A stretch of 64,000 bases of DNA, from contig NC_080546.1 in assembly GCF_028640845.1 (NCBI RefSeq), forward strand, positions 69,469,205-69,533,204, read 5' to 3'. Under the pieces are notes generated by a model that saw nothing but the letters and a program-made list of their open reading frames with translations, ran no database searches and had not been told where the DNA came from. Positions 21,390 to 34,500 of the stretch are shown piece by piece (the first letter of the stretch is position 1; every line of letters begins with the position of its first letter). The DNA comes from Ahaetulla prasina. Lineage: Eukaryota; Chordata; Lepidosauria; Squamata; Colubridae. The position numbers were made by a program, and so were the translations under genes.

Positions 21390-22061
21390 CTAAATCCTCA
21401 AGTCCAGATCCTTCAACCACTGACCAGAGATAAAAATCAGGTCCATTGTGCCTCCCCCAATGTGAGTAGGGCCATCAACTACTTGAGTCAGGTCCAAGGC
21501 CATCATGGAAGCCATGAACTCCCGAGCTGCTGTCGATGACATGCCGGTCGATGGCAAGTTAAAGTCCCCCATGACCATAAGTCTGGGGGTCTCCACTGCC
21601 ACTCCAGCAAGCACCTCCAGGAGCTTGGGCAGGGCTGCTGTCACGCTGCAAGGAGCCAGGTACGTGACAACCAAGCCCATCTGACACCTATGACCCCACC
21701 TCACAAAGAGGGATTCACAACCGGCAATCTGAGGTACAGTGGTCTCCCTCGGCTCTAGAATCTCCTTAATAACAACCGCCACCCCCCCACCCCTACCCTG
21801 GGCCCTCGGCTGATGGAATGCTCGGAAACCCGGTGGGCACATTTCAACAAGGGGCATGCCCCCTTCTGTGCCCAACCAGGTTTCCGTAACGCCCATAAGA
21901 TCCGTGGCACCCCCCTGGATAAGATCGTATATTAGGGGGGCCTTATTGACCATGGACCGTGCGTTGCACAACATCAGCCGAAGGCCCAGGCTCTGAGGGT
22001 CTTGACCATCCGGGGAACGGGAAAGTCTGAGGGGTCGGGGCGCGCGATCGCCTGCAAACAT
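21390..22061 (-). CDS. L2 APE-type endonuclease (223-codon frame)
   Basis: Motifs in order are [12 protein letters not shown] (Asn of the active site), [11 protein letters not shown] (catalytic Glu), [18 protein letters not shown] and [11 protein letters not shown] (catalytic Asp/Asn). [22 protein letters not shown] block with the usual pre-SDH element follows. The final SDH catalytic motif lies past the frame's end, near 21365 in another frame, so the domain is interrupted. The enzyme nicks target DNA for reverse transcription. Confidence 0.85.
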   Translation of the reverse strand: MFAGDRAPRPLRLSRSPDGQDPQSLGLRLMLCNARSMVNKAPLIYDLIQGGATDLMGVTETWLGTEGGMPLVEMCPPGFRAFHQPRAQGRGGGVAVVIKEILEPRETTVPQIAGCESLFVRWGHRCQMGLVVTYLAPCSVTAALPKLLEVLAGVAVETPRLMVMGDFNLPSTGMSSTAAREFMASMMALDLTQVVDGPTHIGGGTMDLIFISGQWLKDLDLRI

Positions 22062-22359
22062 CGAGCGCGCGCCCCCAAGGAACGATGCGAGCCCTCACTT
22101 CCGCCATATCTGCCCCTCCCACTTACCGTACAAATAGGACCACCCTCACCAGAAGGAACGCAATCCTCCCCCGTAACCTTCGAACCTGTTAAATAGATGC
22201 CGCGAGCACACGCAGGAACTGCCCCCCCTGACGGGCTACCCCCAGCACCCACCCTAACCCTCCCACCCCTTAAAATGCCCTATCTAAAAAACCCCAAAGG
22301 CTCTTTCTCTTCGCATGCCACCTCTGTGGGTCCCAAGACCCGTCATTGATGCCGGCCTA

Positions 22360-24180
22360 AATCTGCTAACAATTTCTTGTCCTAAATCTGCTAACAATTT
22401 ATGGCTTATCAAAAGTCAAGGCAGAGCAAGTCTGTCTCAAAATGCAACCGTTTGACTTTTCTGCAGATAAGAAGGAGGCACAGTTTTGCTTCACAAAATC
22501 ACTTTGAAGAGGCACTTCTACTGCCTCTGAAGCAAAATATCCTTGTGTAGATCTTCAACACCCTATGAATAAGCCTCGGATACAACTTTGTTTTATGCAA
22601 CAAGTCCTGGAAGAAATAATTGTAATTTTTACCCCACTATGTACAAGTGTTTATAATTTTATAATTCCTATCACGTATCCTTAGTTGTCTTTTTTTCTTC
22701 TTAAAACTAAGAATTCCAATAGCTCCTTTTTCCTAAGGATCAAAGTATCACTTTGATGTGAAGCAGCTGGAAAGTATTTCAGTATTTCAGTTTATATCAA
22801 TGTCAAACAAGAACTACCTCTATTAGCTCTTCTGGTGGAATTAGCAGAATGAATTTCCATATTTCATTGATTACATAAATCAATAAAAGTTAGTTCTACA
22901 TTGTGTTATGCTTTAAAAAAATGCTAGGAATGAAAAGAAAAGATGAGTAGGACATCTGCTGGCAATATACTGTAATTAGAGATGCTTAAAGCTACTTCAT
23001 TTTAGCTGCATATATTCTAATCTGAAAACATGTGCATCAGAGTACCTACCGTACATATTAAACGATGCTTAATAAAAATCCTTGTCACCAATGAAGTTCT
23101 TTAGGCAGATGTTATGTGCAGCTACATAAAGACACATGTGGATATCAGCGCAAAAGAGCATATGTTTGTAATAATTAATTGCTTTAGAAAAATCAGATGT
23201 ATTAAAAGAAATTAATTTCAGAGGAATAAACGAATACAAAATGCATATTTCAGGAAAAGTTCTAAGGAAAAGTATACGTTTTCTTGTTTCAAAAAATATA
23301 AAGAAATTAATATATGGAAATGAGCCACATTTAATCTACATGTTCTGGACCAAAAAACAATTTTTAGATAGAAGTCTTACAATCTTACAATCACAGATTA
23401 TTATGCAAACTCATATAGTGGTTGTATGTACATGATCCACTTAATCAGAGTTAATCAAAGTTTACTTGATCCTTTTCTTAGAGTCACATGACATGCTTAA
23501 CTATCACTATTCAATAAAATTGTCTAAAGACCGATTTTTTCAGTGATATAAAAATATGAATTAAATACTTGAGGTAAAGAAAGGTAAGGAAAAAACAAAC
23601 AATATAATTATATAATAATATAAATTACCACTTGAAGCTAAAAACTAATACAACATATCAATAAAGCAACATTAGGACCACAGACAGATCATAAATCATT
23701 AAATAATGTCCAAACCTTTCACTTGCTGTTGAAAAGATTATAATGCAAGTTTGGAAAAAAACCCTTTGGTAGCAGGCATTTTTCAGAAAAAAGGTTATAA
23801 CTGAAAAAGTCTCTCCATTGCAGCTACCACTTCTTAATAATTGAGAAGTTTCCAGGGATGAGTACCAAATAGTAACTACAGATTGAGAAATTTTTTGGGG
23901 CAATGTTGCCACCAGCTGTATAGAATAAGATTTTGAACATTAAAACAGTACTTTGATAATGGCAACAGATTGCCAACTCAAGAAATAATGGGATTGCAGT
24001 GACAAGCATTTTTACTGGCTGCTGTTTCACATCAGCTGAAATTTCTGGACCATTTTCAAAGTATAATGTAATAAGCTAACAAAATATAGGTAACTATTAC
24101 TTACTCTGTCCAAATAGGTGCATGAAGTGTCTTTCTAGTATCCTAATAAAAAACGAGTAATGATACTAAGGCCATCTTTT
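22360..24180. other. Intergenic DNA between L2 and ASIC5
   Basis: The first 50 bp hold a tandem pair of CTAAATCTGCTAACAATTT (22361 and 22384). The remainder is AT-rich, with no frame above 85 codons and no recognised repeat. The part nearest 24180 may belong to the ASIC5 3' UTR. Confidence 0.45.
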
Positions 24181-24181
24181 C

Positions 24182-24187
24182 TTTAAT
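24182..24187 (-). promoter_or_regulatory. Possible ASIC5 polyadenylation signal (ATTAAA)
   Basis: The minus strand reads ATTAAA about 90 nt past the ASIC5 stop. No canonical AATAAA was seen nearby on that strand. Tentative. Confidence 0.3.
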
Positions 24188-24274
24188 AACAAAGATAGAT
24201 GTTAAAAATAAATGCCCTGTATACACAGAAAGAGTTACGATGTCTATCACTTTTGATTAGTTTTCCGAAAGGTA

Positions 24275-24465
24275 TTAGCATTCTTGTATTCTTTTCTTGT
24301 TAATTTGTTCATTCTGATTTGAAGTGTTCCAATCAGGCAATTTTGGTGCTTTTAGTAGAAGAAAAATACACATCCAATAGAAGTTGGTGAATACATATTC
24401 GACAATTTCAATGATGGTAATCATACTGGCTCCACAAAATAAGCCCAGCTGACCACCAATATCAG
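24275..24465 (-). CDS. ASIC5: ASIC5 coding exon 10 (TM2 and C-terminus)
   Basis: Residues 440-502 and TAA at 24277-24275. ADIGGQLGLFCGAS holds the channel-family GAS filter and is followed by TM2 (MITIIEIVEYVFTNFYWMCI). A 20-odd residue tail ends in KKRIQEC, matching the human ...RIEEC end. Confidence 0.96.
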
Positions 24466-25501
24466 CTGCAACAAAAGCAAAAAAATTATCAATCTAGTGT
24501 TTTTAAGTGCAATTTTATCCTTATTTAACAAGAAATAACTTATATTGGAGTCAATATAATTTAATAAAATATATTAACAACTTGATGTCATGTGCACAGA
24601 ATATATTGTGTTAAATTTATAGTTCAGAATGAAAATGCATGCCAGCTGACCATTTTCTCCATATTGACATGGTATCTAACATGGAGAGATGATACTGGCT
24701 CCTCAGTCCTGTGAACATATTTGATGCTAAAGAGACCAAAACATGATAAAAACTTACTCACTATAGGTCCGTGGATTTTATATATCTCACCCATCCTTAT
24801 ATTTCATCTATCTTTATATTAGAGTTGATTATAAGCAAATTGAAATAAAATAAGAATCATAAAGCTAATTACATATTATTCAGCCTTATCTGAACTAGCA
24901 ATACCAGATATAAAATGTAATTATAGAATACTTACCTAACAGTTCTGATACACTCAGTGCCTTCTGTTGCTGGGTCATTTTGTAATTCAAATTGTGGTAT
25001 TTAATGTCAATATATACAAGATTATTCCTAAGGGTTATAAAGATACTATGTTGTTGTCAATTTAGCTATGCTTTTCTTTCTACAGATGGAAAAAAATCAA
25101 TTAATATAATAGTAAGTCGTGTTTGACTTTTTGTGAGCCCTTGGAAGGCACAGCATACCTCCCCTCCACTGCCCATTGAAGGTTGCCAAATTCATGTTCA
25201 TTGAATCAGACCTGTTACATTTTAGTGGCTTCTTATACCCAGTTTTTCAGATCATAATAAGTCTCCAAATTGTGAGGAAAATTTTAAGCATTGACAAAGC
25301 AGGAAAGGAGACAAATAATATTGATGCTGCTGCTCCTTTACATCATCAGCCTAAGACATTTTGATGCCTAGATGGATCAACTTCTTCATATTAACCCTAT
25401 CAAGGCATATATCATCAAAATTAAGCAAGTTTTGGAATGAGACGGTAAATCTCTCATATCCCTCCCTACTCTGACATCAGAAATCAAATCATCGGTGAAA
25501 T

Positions 25502-25534
<33 letters not shown>

Positions 25535-28500
25535 TTAAATTTGTATACCGCCCTTCTCCCGAAGGACTCAGGGCGGTTCACAGCCAAGTAAAATAGACAA
25601 TACAATATAAATACAATTAAAATACAATTAAAAAACTTATTAAAATTGGCCACAATTAAAATTTGAGACTAAACCCATTAAAATTATAATATGTTCCTGA
25701 GGGTGATGTGCTTAGTTAATATAAGTTGGAAGAGAGGGAGGGAGGGAGGGAGGGAGAAAGGAAGGGAGGGGAGGGGCAGAGATCGAGGGAGATAAAGAGA
25801 GAGATACCTAATCCAATTAACTCATGATTTTAATTAAAATGAAAGATATCTGGCAGGCTTTGAATATTATTCGGTTAAAATTGGTTATTAAAATGAAAGA
25901 ATTATATATTTCTAATTCCAAACTAATAGTTTTTTTTAATTTTGAATTCAGAGCTATTACATTTAATCTTATTTTTTATATGTGTAGTGAGAATTGCCTT
26001 GGGTAGTAGGAAGTTGCTATTGCTTTTTGATGTTTTGCCATCAGTGACTAGGAGATTTAATAATATCTCCTAAGAAGTGTGTGTGTGTGTGTGTGTGTGT
26101 GTTCAAATGCTGAAATTATAGTCAATTATATACTCTTGAAAGTATATGCATATATGGAAATACGTATTTATTCAATTTACATAGCTATTCATTTGCCATA
26201 GTAATCTAAGTGTCCAACAACATATAAAAATACAGTGGTACCTGGGTACTCATCGTTAATTTGTTCTGGGAGATGTGAGGAGTACCAAAAAAGATGAGTA
26301 CCAAAAAATGTTTCCCATAAGGAATAATGTAGTGAGTCACAAGACAGTTGACACCGATAAGTTCTAGCTTGTGCATTGAGTACCAAACAAATGATGAGTA
26401 CCAGGACAAAAAATTCACATCAAAATGTATTGAGTAGCAAATTCAATGAGTTTCAAAGCATTTGAGTACCAAGATATCACTGTACATCAAAACAATATTT
26501 TAAAACCTATGAAAGTAACTGAGATAAAAAACCAATCTATAATCAATTCAAATTCAAATCACAACAGGGAGGTTCCAGCAAATTATTGAGCCCCCTCTCT
26601 AGAAATATATCTATGTCTTCAAAAGCTTCTGAAAGGCTGAGAGTGTCAGGACCAATCAGCTCTCAGGGCTATGGTATTCCAAAGTGCAGGTGCTGTGACA
26701 GAAAAGACTTGCTTTCTGTGTTTTGCAAGATAGCATTTTTTAATCAATGGGACTCTTGGCATTCCTGGATCTAATTAGATAGGTAGAAGCAATCAAGAAA
26801 GGTAGTCCCACAAATCACCTGGCTTCATGTCATGAAGGTTGATAGCTGACAACCTCTACTTTGAAGTATACCTGCAAGCATACTGGAAGCTTGTGCTGCT
26901 CACAAAGCAGAGATATAACAAATCTGTGCTGCTACATTCCAGATCAGTTGCAACTTCTGGATGCTCTTCAAGGACATCCCAATGCAGAGCACTTTGTAAT
27001 CGCAATCACACTTGTGTCAGAAGCACCATGGCGCTTCCGGATTGAAAGGATTAGCTGGTGACTTCACAATTGCCCGAGAGATGCCCAGTTCGGGGCTCAT
27101 TTCATGTCATTGGTAGGAGTTGGAGCAAAGGAAGAGAGCTCACTCCATGGCAGCACTTCAGGTCTTGAACATGGGCTTGCAAACCTCTAACCCAACATCC
27201 TAACCATGCAAGCCACTGTGCTCCTTAGCACTTTGTAAACAGTCCACTTGGGAGGTGACCAAATCATGATTGGCCATGTACAATATTTCCTAGTCCAGGA
27301 AATAGTGTGATTTCCAAAACATAGTTGCGCAATAGCCCCTCTTACAACATTTGTCACCTGGTCTCTGAACATGAATCCAGAAGGATCTCCAAATTGTGCA
27401 CTAGTTTGACAATGCACTCCATCCAGAACTAGAGATGGACATTTCTTGGCTCTGGAGACTCCTAAAATGTCCTATCAATCTATTTTACAAGACCAATCCT
27501 AGTATACAAATAACCAATATTGTTATTTATTTAGTGTATGATGAAAACATGACAAAGAGAAATAAACATATGCACACAATCCACATAATTATATACAAAA
27601 CTTCTTTGGGGATACTGTAGTGGCTTCATAATTGGATGTTTCCGCCTGGACTTCATGGCCATGACAAATAGAAGAGTATAACCGATAATGGAAAACAGAA
27701 TACTGATTAGTATCTGGGAAGTTGACTAAATTCTGTGACAGAGTAATGGTGCTCAAATGCCATTGGATGTTTAATTTCAGCTTTCAATAGGATTTTTAGC
27801 CTGGATATTTATTTATTTATTTATTTATTTATTTTGTCACAACATTATATACAAGCACATATAATGAAACAAAAACAATAGGACAGGAACGGTAGGCACT
27901 TTTGTGCACTTATGCACGCCTCTTATAGTCCTCTTAGGAATGGGGTGAGGTCAATGGTAGACAGTTTTTGGTTAAAACTTTTGGGAGTTTGAGAAGAGAC
28001 CACAGAGTCAGGTAGTCTGTTCCAAGCGTTAACAACTCTGTTACAAAGATCATATTTTCTGCAATCAAGATTGAAGTGGTTAACATTAAGTTTGAATCTA
28101 TAGTTTGCTCTTGTATTATTGTGATTGAAACTGAAGTAGTCTTTAACAGGAAGGACATTGCAATCCTGTGATGCAATCCTGACACACAGATGATTCTGTG
28201 TGTTAAACACAGGTCATATCAGAGTCGGCGGAGTTCTAAGTTTTCTAATCCCAGGATTTCAAGTCTGGAGGTATAAGGTATTTTGTTGTTTACAGAGGAG
28301 TGGAGAATTCTTCTTGTAAAATATTTCTTGACTCGTTCAATTGTATTAATGTCAGAGATGTGGTATGGGTTCCAGACAGGTGATCTGTATTCAAGAATGG
28401 GTCTTGCAAATGTTTTGTATGCTCTGGTTAGTAGTGTAGTGTTTTTGGAAAAGAAGCTACGCAAAATTAGGTTTACAACTCTTAAAGCCTTTTTTGCTAT

Positions 28501-31500
28501 GTAGTTGCAATGGGCTTTGGCACTTAGATCATTTGATATGAAAACTCCAAGGTCTTTTACAGGATGGGGGTCATCAGTAAGGTAATGTCCATCAAGCTTG
28601 TACTTAGTGTTTGGGTTCTTTTTTTTTTTTTTGTATTTTAATATAGATTTTTTTTCTTTTTTGTTCTTTGACTGTAGATTCTTAAATAATAAAGAGACTA
28701 CCTATTTTTTGCCTAGTTCTGAAAATTTAGGATTCATTAATGCAACAATTCCATTCTTAAGTAACATTTTCTTTTCAGAGAGGTCTTACAATTACTTAAT
28801 GAAATTGTAGCTACATTACTAATGGACCCCATTTTTATGATTGCTGACACAATAAATATGCTACTATTCTATAACTATAGCTCACAGCTATATTACCTTT
28901 TTTACTTTTGTTTTTTTAATCAATGGATGACAATTAGATGACCATTTATAATGTTTATAATGTTTGCTTATTAATATGTTTGCTAGATTTATGTTGGTTA
29001 AGTACTTGGGAACAGAAATATTTTCCTGTCATTTGTCAAGCTTCACTGAGTAATTGAAAGATAGAGATCCATTTGTGGACAATCAAATGTCAGAATAAAT
29101 TAAATAAAAATGTTGATAGAAAACTCAGTCTGCAAAAAAGATCCACGGCACTCCTGCTTTTGATATAAAGCAAATACAGATTTGATCACAGCAAGTTGCT
29201 TTTTCTAGAATGTTTTCAATCCTATAGTCCTATAGGCCCTGAAAGGCCTATAGTCCTTTCAGGGACTAATAAAAATGTAGACTAGCCCAAAATATTGCCA
29301 ACATATAGTATCAAGAGCAGGGGTGTCAAACCCGCGGCGCCATCTAGTCATCACGTGACCTATCGCGACTTTTTCTCCTTCGCTAAAATGGGGGTGGCTG
29401 TAGCCAGCGTGTGACACATCTGGCCTGCAGGCTGTGAGTTTGACACCCCTGATCTAGAGAATAAGGAACAGATGGAAACATTTATTTATATCCCGTTCCT
29501 TTTTCCATTAAAGTTCCAGGGATAGAGCATGCTGAGAAAGAGCTGGGATTGCTCTGCCAGGTGGCATCAACAATCATGATAAGATTTAAGGGTCTTTATC
29601 TACAGATGGAAAAAAAGTTCATATTAAAAGAAAAGTAAAAATTCTCTTGAATCATCCTGGTAAATGCATGACTATATCTAAGCTGCTTTTTGGACAATGA
29701 TTGGTTTGCTATTACTTTTATTGGGTCTTTCTTATTTCTCTTGTCTCCTACAAAAGTACTAACCAAGCCAAGCTTTGCATAATTTCTGGGCCCAATAGGA
29801 CGTGCTGCACATGGAGTAAAACTAAGTCTGAAATCTGGCCATGGTTTGCCTGTATGATAAAAAGAAAAATACCTGGCATATTCTGGTTTTTTCTTCAGCT
29901 TTGCAGATAGGAATTTGAGGGCTTGTTCACTTGCAAAAGTAGAATACGAGATGGTGATTGGGTAATCTGTTTCTTCACATGGTACTGGACATGTGGAATT
30001 ATGTGTTCCTACTGTACACAATCCCATGAATTCTATTTTATCTAAAATGGAAAAAAAAATCACATACACACAAAGGAAGACTATCTTATCCTTTTTGTCC
30101 TTATCCTTATCACTATCTTATCCTTTTTGTTTGGTTTATCTTCTTAGATAATATATGATTTATCCAATGCAGGATTTTTAACTAAAAGTGTAAAATTAAT
30201 TCAATCAATTTTAATAGAGCTGCATTTCACACAAGTGACTGTCCAGTCTCTTATTAAAAGCCTCCAGTGATGAAGCACCCACAACTTCCGAAGGCAAACT
30301 TTTCCACTGGTTAATTGTCTTCCTTAATTTCATCTCTCCTTGATTAGTTTCCATCCATTGTTTCTTGTCCTGCCCTCTGGTGCTTTGGAAAATAAATTGA
30401 CCCCTTCCTCTTTATGGCAGCTTCTCAAATACTGGAATACTGCTATTATGTCCCCCCTACTCCTTCTTTTCTCTAGACTAGCCAAACGCAAATCCTGCAA
30501 CTTTTCTTCATATGATTTACTCTCCAGGCCTTTAATCATCTTAGTTTCCAAAGTTTCAACATCTTTTTTGTAATGTGGTGACCAAAACTGGATGCAGTAT
30601 TCCAGGTGTGGTCTTACTAGCCTTTATAAAGCGGTACTAATACTTGATTTGATTTTGATTCTATGCCTCTGTTTATACAACCAAGGACTGTATTAGCTTA
30701 ATTAATATATAATTAATATAATTATATATTATAATTATTATAAGTAAAGGTTTTATACATACTTTTAAGGAGAACCGTAACTATTTTAGTTTATAATTTC
30801 TGCCTGTTTCCCACAATTCCTAGAGATTAATAAAACTTGGATTCCAGTAGGGTCCTATTTATTTACAAAGTTAATATTAGTATTCTTATTTAGTACAGTC
30901 AGTTCTAATTAAAACTATTTTGATAAAACTAAGATTTTTATCTCTCTGAGTCATTTACATCAATAAAATATTCACTGATATCCAACTGCACTTGTTTGTG
31001 AATCTCACAAGATTGGTGCAGAAACTCAGGTCATATATCATTTACCCAGTGGCCATATTATGTCCATATCTTAGTGATCTAAGTATAATTTTGTAGTAGA
31101 AAATTGTACTACAAACTACCATGAAATTTTTGAACCAATTTTTAGTTTTGTGATGTTTATTGGTTATACTTACACAAAGTAGGAGAAACACAGCTGTAAA
31201 ATTTCTCCAAGTCACATTCTGTGCCATTTCCTTTTCAACAGGTGCACGGGACAGTTGCAGTAAATGAAAATTAGTAATATAAACAAAAGAATGAATAGCA
31301 CTTTCAATCTTATATTTCCATTCATCTAACAATTCAGCTTTGTATAACTTCTCTTTATATAAGAGAAAAAAAGAAAATAACAGTAATTATATTAACCTAT
31401 TCTATTGATGAATCAATAGAAATTTCAGCCATTCTTGTATCTTGTACTTGTATCTCCTTTTAAGTTTTCCCTGAAAGTGGTATACAGAGAAGGTCTATGT

Positions 31501-34500
31501 GAAGCAAAAATAGAATGTCCACTCTCTCCATAGCAGAGGTATTCTTATACATCGCTGTTGCATTAATTATGATTTGTCACATTTTTATAGTTCTATTTTG
31601 AACCCATTTATATTTTAATCTAAATGTATTGTAAACTCTGCTTTTGAACATCTTAGTAGCTTTTTTCTCCAATCATGATTCCTACAGTATTATTGGATTT
31701 TTTTTTAATCCAGACCCTTTGCAAAATAAGAAGTACATGTGCTAAGTTGTACCTGGCAGCATAAACGGTAAACATCCACAGTGCTTTTGGATAAGGTGAG
31801 CCTTGCATTCTTGTAGACATCCATATGTATTGTAGATTTGATGATGCTGAAGCTTAATGTTTGGGTTGCATTCTCCCCAAGGGTATTCTTGGATAATTGT
31901 CTGATGTGAAAAAAGGAAGTTTTATTTTGAGCAAATGGCATCAATTTTAATGGCAAAGTATTGACAGAACAACTTTTAAAAATTAAGCCGAGAAAACTAA
32001 TCACTGTAATATGAACATTTTCAGCATAAATCATCTTCAAATACAAAATATACTGTGAATTATATTCCTGGGTTGAAATAAATAAAAACATTTTGCTTTA
32101 TAGCAGAATCAAGGTCTTATCTCAATGTAATTTTTAAGGGATCCCTTTTCATATCCCTTTTATTCCCTAATCTTATTTGTCCCTATTTTTTTCTAAAGCA
32201 ATTAATTATCAGGACTGAATTTGATTTAATAACGCAGATCAACAATTATTATTGCAGACTAAATCCTAAAGCTCTGTAATCTCTTTAAAACATGTTTGTT
32301 ATAGCTATACAAATCATATGTTCTATTATTGATTGCTTTAAAATGTAAGAAATAAAATAATATTGAACCCCATTTTGCATATCAAATGCTAATACTTACT
32401 TTTACCTGTTGGATTGCAGCATGGGCATGCATTCCCACTGGTGTAAAGACACCTAAACCATCAAATCGGGGAGGTTCTTTTGGTGAGTGGATAGCAAAGG
32501 TTATGCCAGCATCAACAAAACCAAGACTAGGATCATCAGTGAACTCATCCTAATAAGATTATTTAGAGAAAGACAAAGTAAAATAGATGAGATAAATTCC
32601 TTGTCAGTGATCTCTTAATTGCTCGCCTGAAAAATGATCTACAGCATTGATAAATTAAAATGAAACAACATAAACTATATTGGTATGAAGTATTGCTATA
32701 TTATGTAATATGTCATTTTTATTATTAATTATCCTTCAACTATACTGGTTAAGATTGCCATTCTATACACACCTACTGGACAGCAGGTCTCATTAGGTAT
32801 GAGCACTCATGCATTTTAATTATTAATTATTTAAATGATTTTATTACTCAGTATAAATGCCAATAATTTTTACTATGGTCACTGACCAAAAGTTCAAACA
32901 AAAACAAATGTAAAATGTACACACTTTAGAATAATCTTAGGTTTATGTCTTTGTGACTATTGTACAAATGACCATTCAGACTTGAGCTACATATCTTGGA
33001 ATCTGAACTGCAAAATAAAGTGAGTGATGTTTCAGAATTACCTAAATGCAATGATAACTGACATGAAATTAAAAAATGGAAAATGCCCTGATAAAAAACA
33101 CAGGTTAAAAGCATACAACCTATTTTATTTTATTTATTTATTTATTTATTACATTTGTATACCGCCCTTCTCCCGAAGGACTCAGGGCGGTTCACAGCCA
33201 GTAAAAACCACAATACATATAATACAGATTAAAAACAGTATAAAAAACTAATTCAATATATGGCCTAAAAATTTTAAATACGATTAAAAAACACATTTAA
33301 AAACCCCAGTATAAAACCCCAATTTAAAACTATGTTTAAGCTAGTCCTGCACGTCGAAACAACAACGTCTTCAGCTCGCAGCGGAAGGTCCGGAGGTCGG
33401 GGAGTTGACGAAGCCCCGGAGGCAGCTCATTCCAGAGGGCAGGAGCCCCCACAGAGAAGGCCCTCCCCCTGGAGATCACCAGCCGACATTGTTTGGCTGA
33501 CGGTATCCGAAGGAGGCCCTCTCTGTGAGAGTGCACTGGTTAGTGGGAGGCTACTGGTGGCAGTAGGCGGTCCCGTAGATACCCCGGTCCTAAGCCATGG
33601 AGCGCTTTAAAGGTGATAATAAGCACCTTGAATTGGACCTGGAAGACCACCGGGAGCCAGTGCAGACTGCGCAGGAAAGGTGTCACATGGGAGCCACGAG
33701 GTGCTCCCTCTATCACCTGCGCAGCCGCATTCTGGACCAGTTGGAGCCTCTGGGTACTCTTCAAGGGGACCCCCAAGTAGAGAGCATTGCAATAGTCCAG
33801 GTGGGATGTAACAAGGGCATGAGTGACTGTGCACAAGGAAGCCCGGTCCAGAAAGGGGCGCAATTGGCGTATCAGGTGAACCTGATAAAAAGCTCCCCTG
33901 GCGACGGCCGTCATATGTTCTTCTAAAGACAGCCGTACATCCAGGAGGACGCCCAGATTGCGAGCCCTCTCCGTGGGGGCCAACGACTCGCCCCCAACAG
34001 TCAGCGATGGAGTTAGCTGACTGTACCAGGCTGCCAGCATCCACAGCCACTCGGTCTTGGTGGGATTGAGCCTGAGTCTGTTTCTCCCCATCCCGACCCA
34101 TATTTACCCATCCAGACTTATTGCTTCTAATACTTGACAACTGCAAGAATAGATTCTCTCATCACAAACCTCTGGTAGAAACCAATATGTTATTGAAGTC
34201 ATTTAAACCGTGGCATCATGATACACATGATATCATTAATTCCCCTGATCCCAGTGCTGATGCTCATTTCTCAGTATGTAGAAATTTCCTTAATTTTCCC
34301 TACCGTACTTTGAAAGAAAGATATTGCATCGTGCTATATGTTGCTATATATTGTTGCATTTTTGTGTATAGGAATTGTTAACTGGTTATGGGTAAGCAAA
34401 TTTTTCTGCCCAAATGTAACTAAAAACACAACTATTTGATATTTTGTATCATTCTTTTTCAATGCTCACTTTAGCATGCTCAAATCATAAACTTAAAGGT

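Larger units (their letters stand above)
18970..22340 (-). mobile_element. Nearly full-length L2 LINE
   Basis: GC-rich element on the minus strand, about 3.4 kb, in AT-rich surroundings. From its 5' end it shows a CpG-rich leader (about 22062-22340), an endonuclease frame (21390-22061), a linker frame (20718-21290), the reverse transcriptase frame (19190-20752) and a 3' UTR. The UTR ends ACCGCCCTATCTCCCAAGGG plus an AT-rich tail at 18970-19025. No ORF1 is obvious. A few frameshifts separate the frames, so it is probably a recently immobile copy. L2 belongs to the CR1/L2 group, which integrates by target-primed reverse transcription. Confidence 0.9.

Noticed and set aside
21035..22196. Plus-strand frames opposite the L2
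   Set aside because: They are shadows of the GC-rich minus-strand L2 endonuclease and linker frames.
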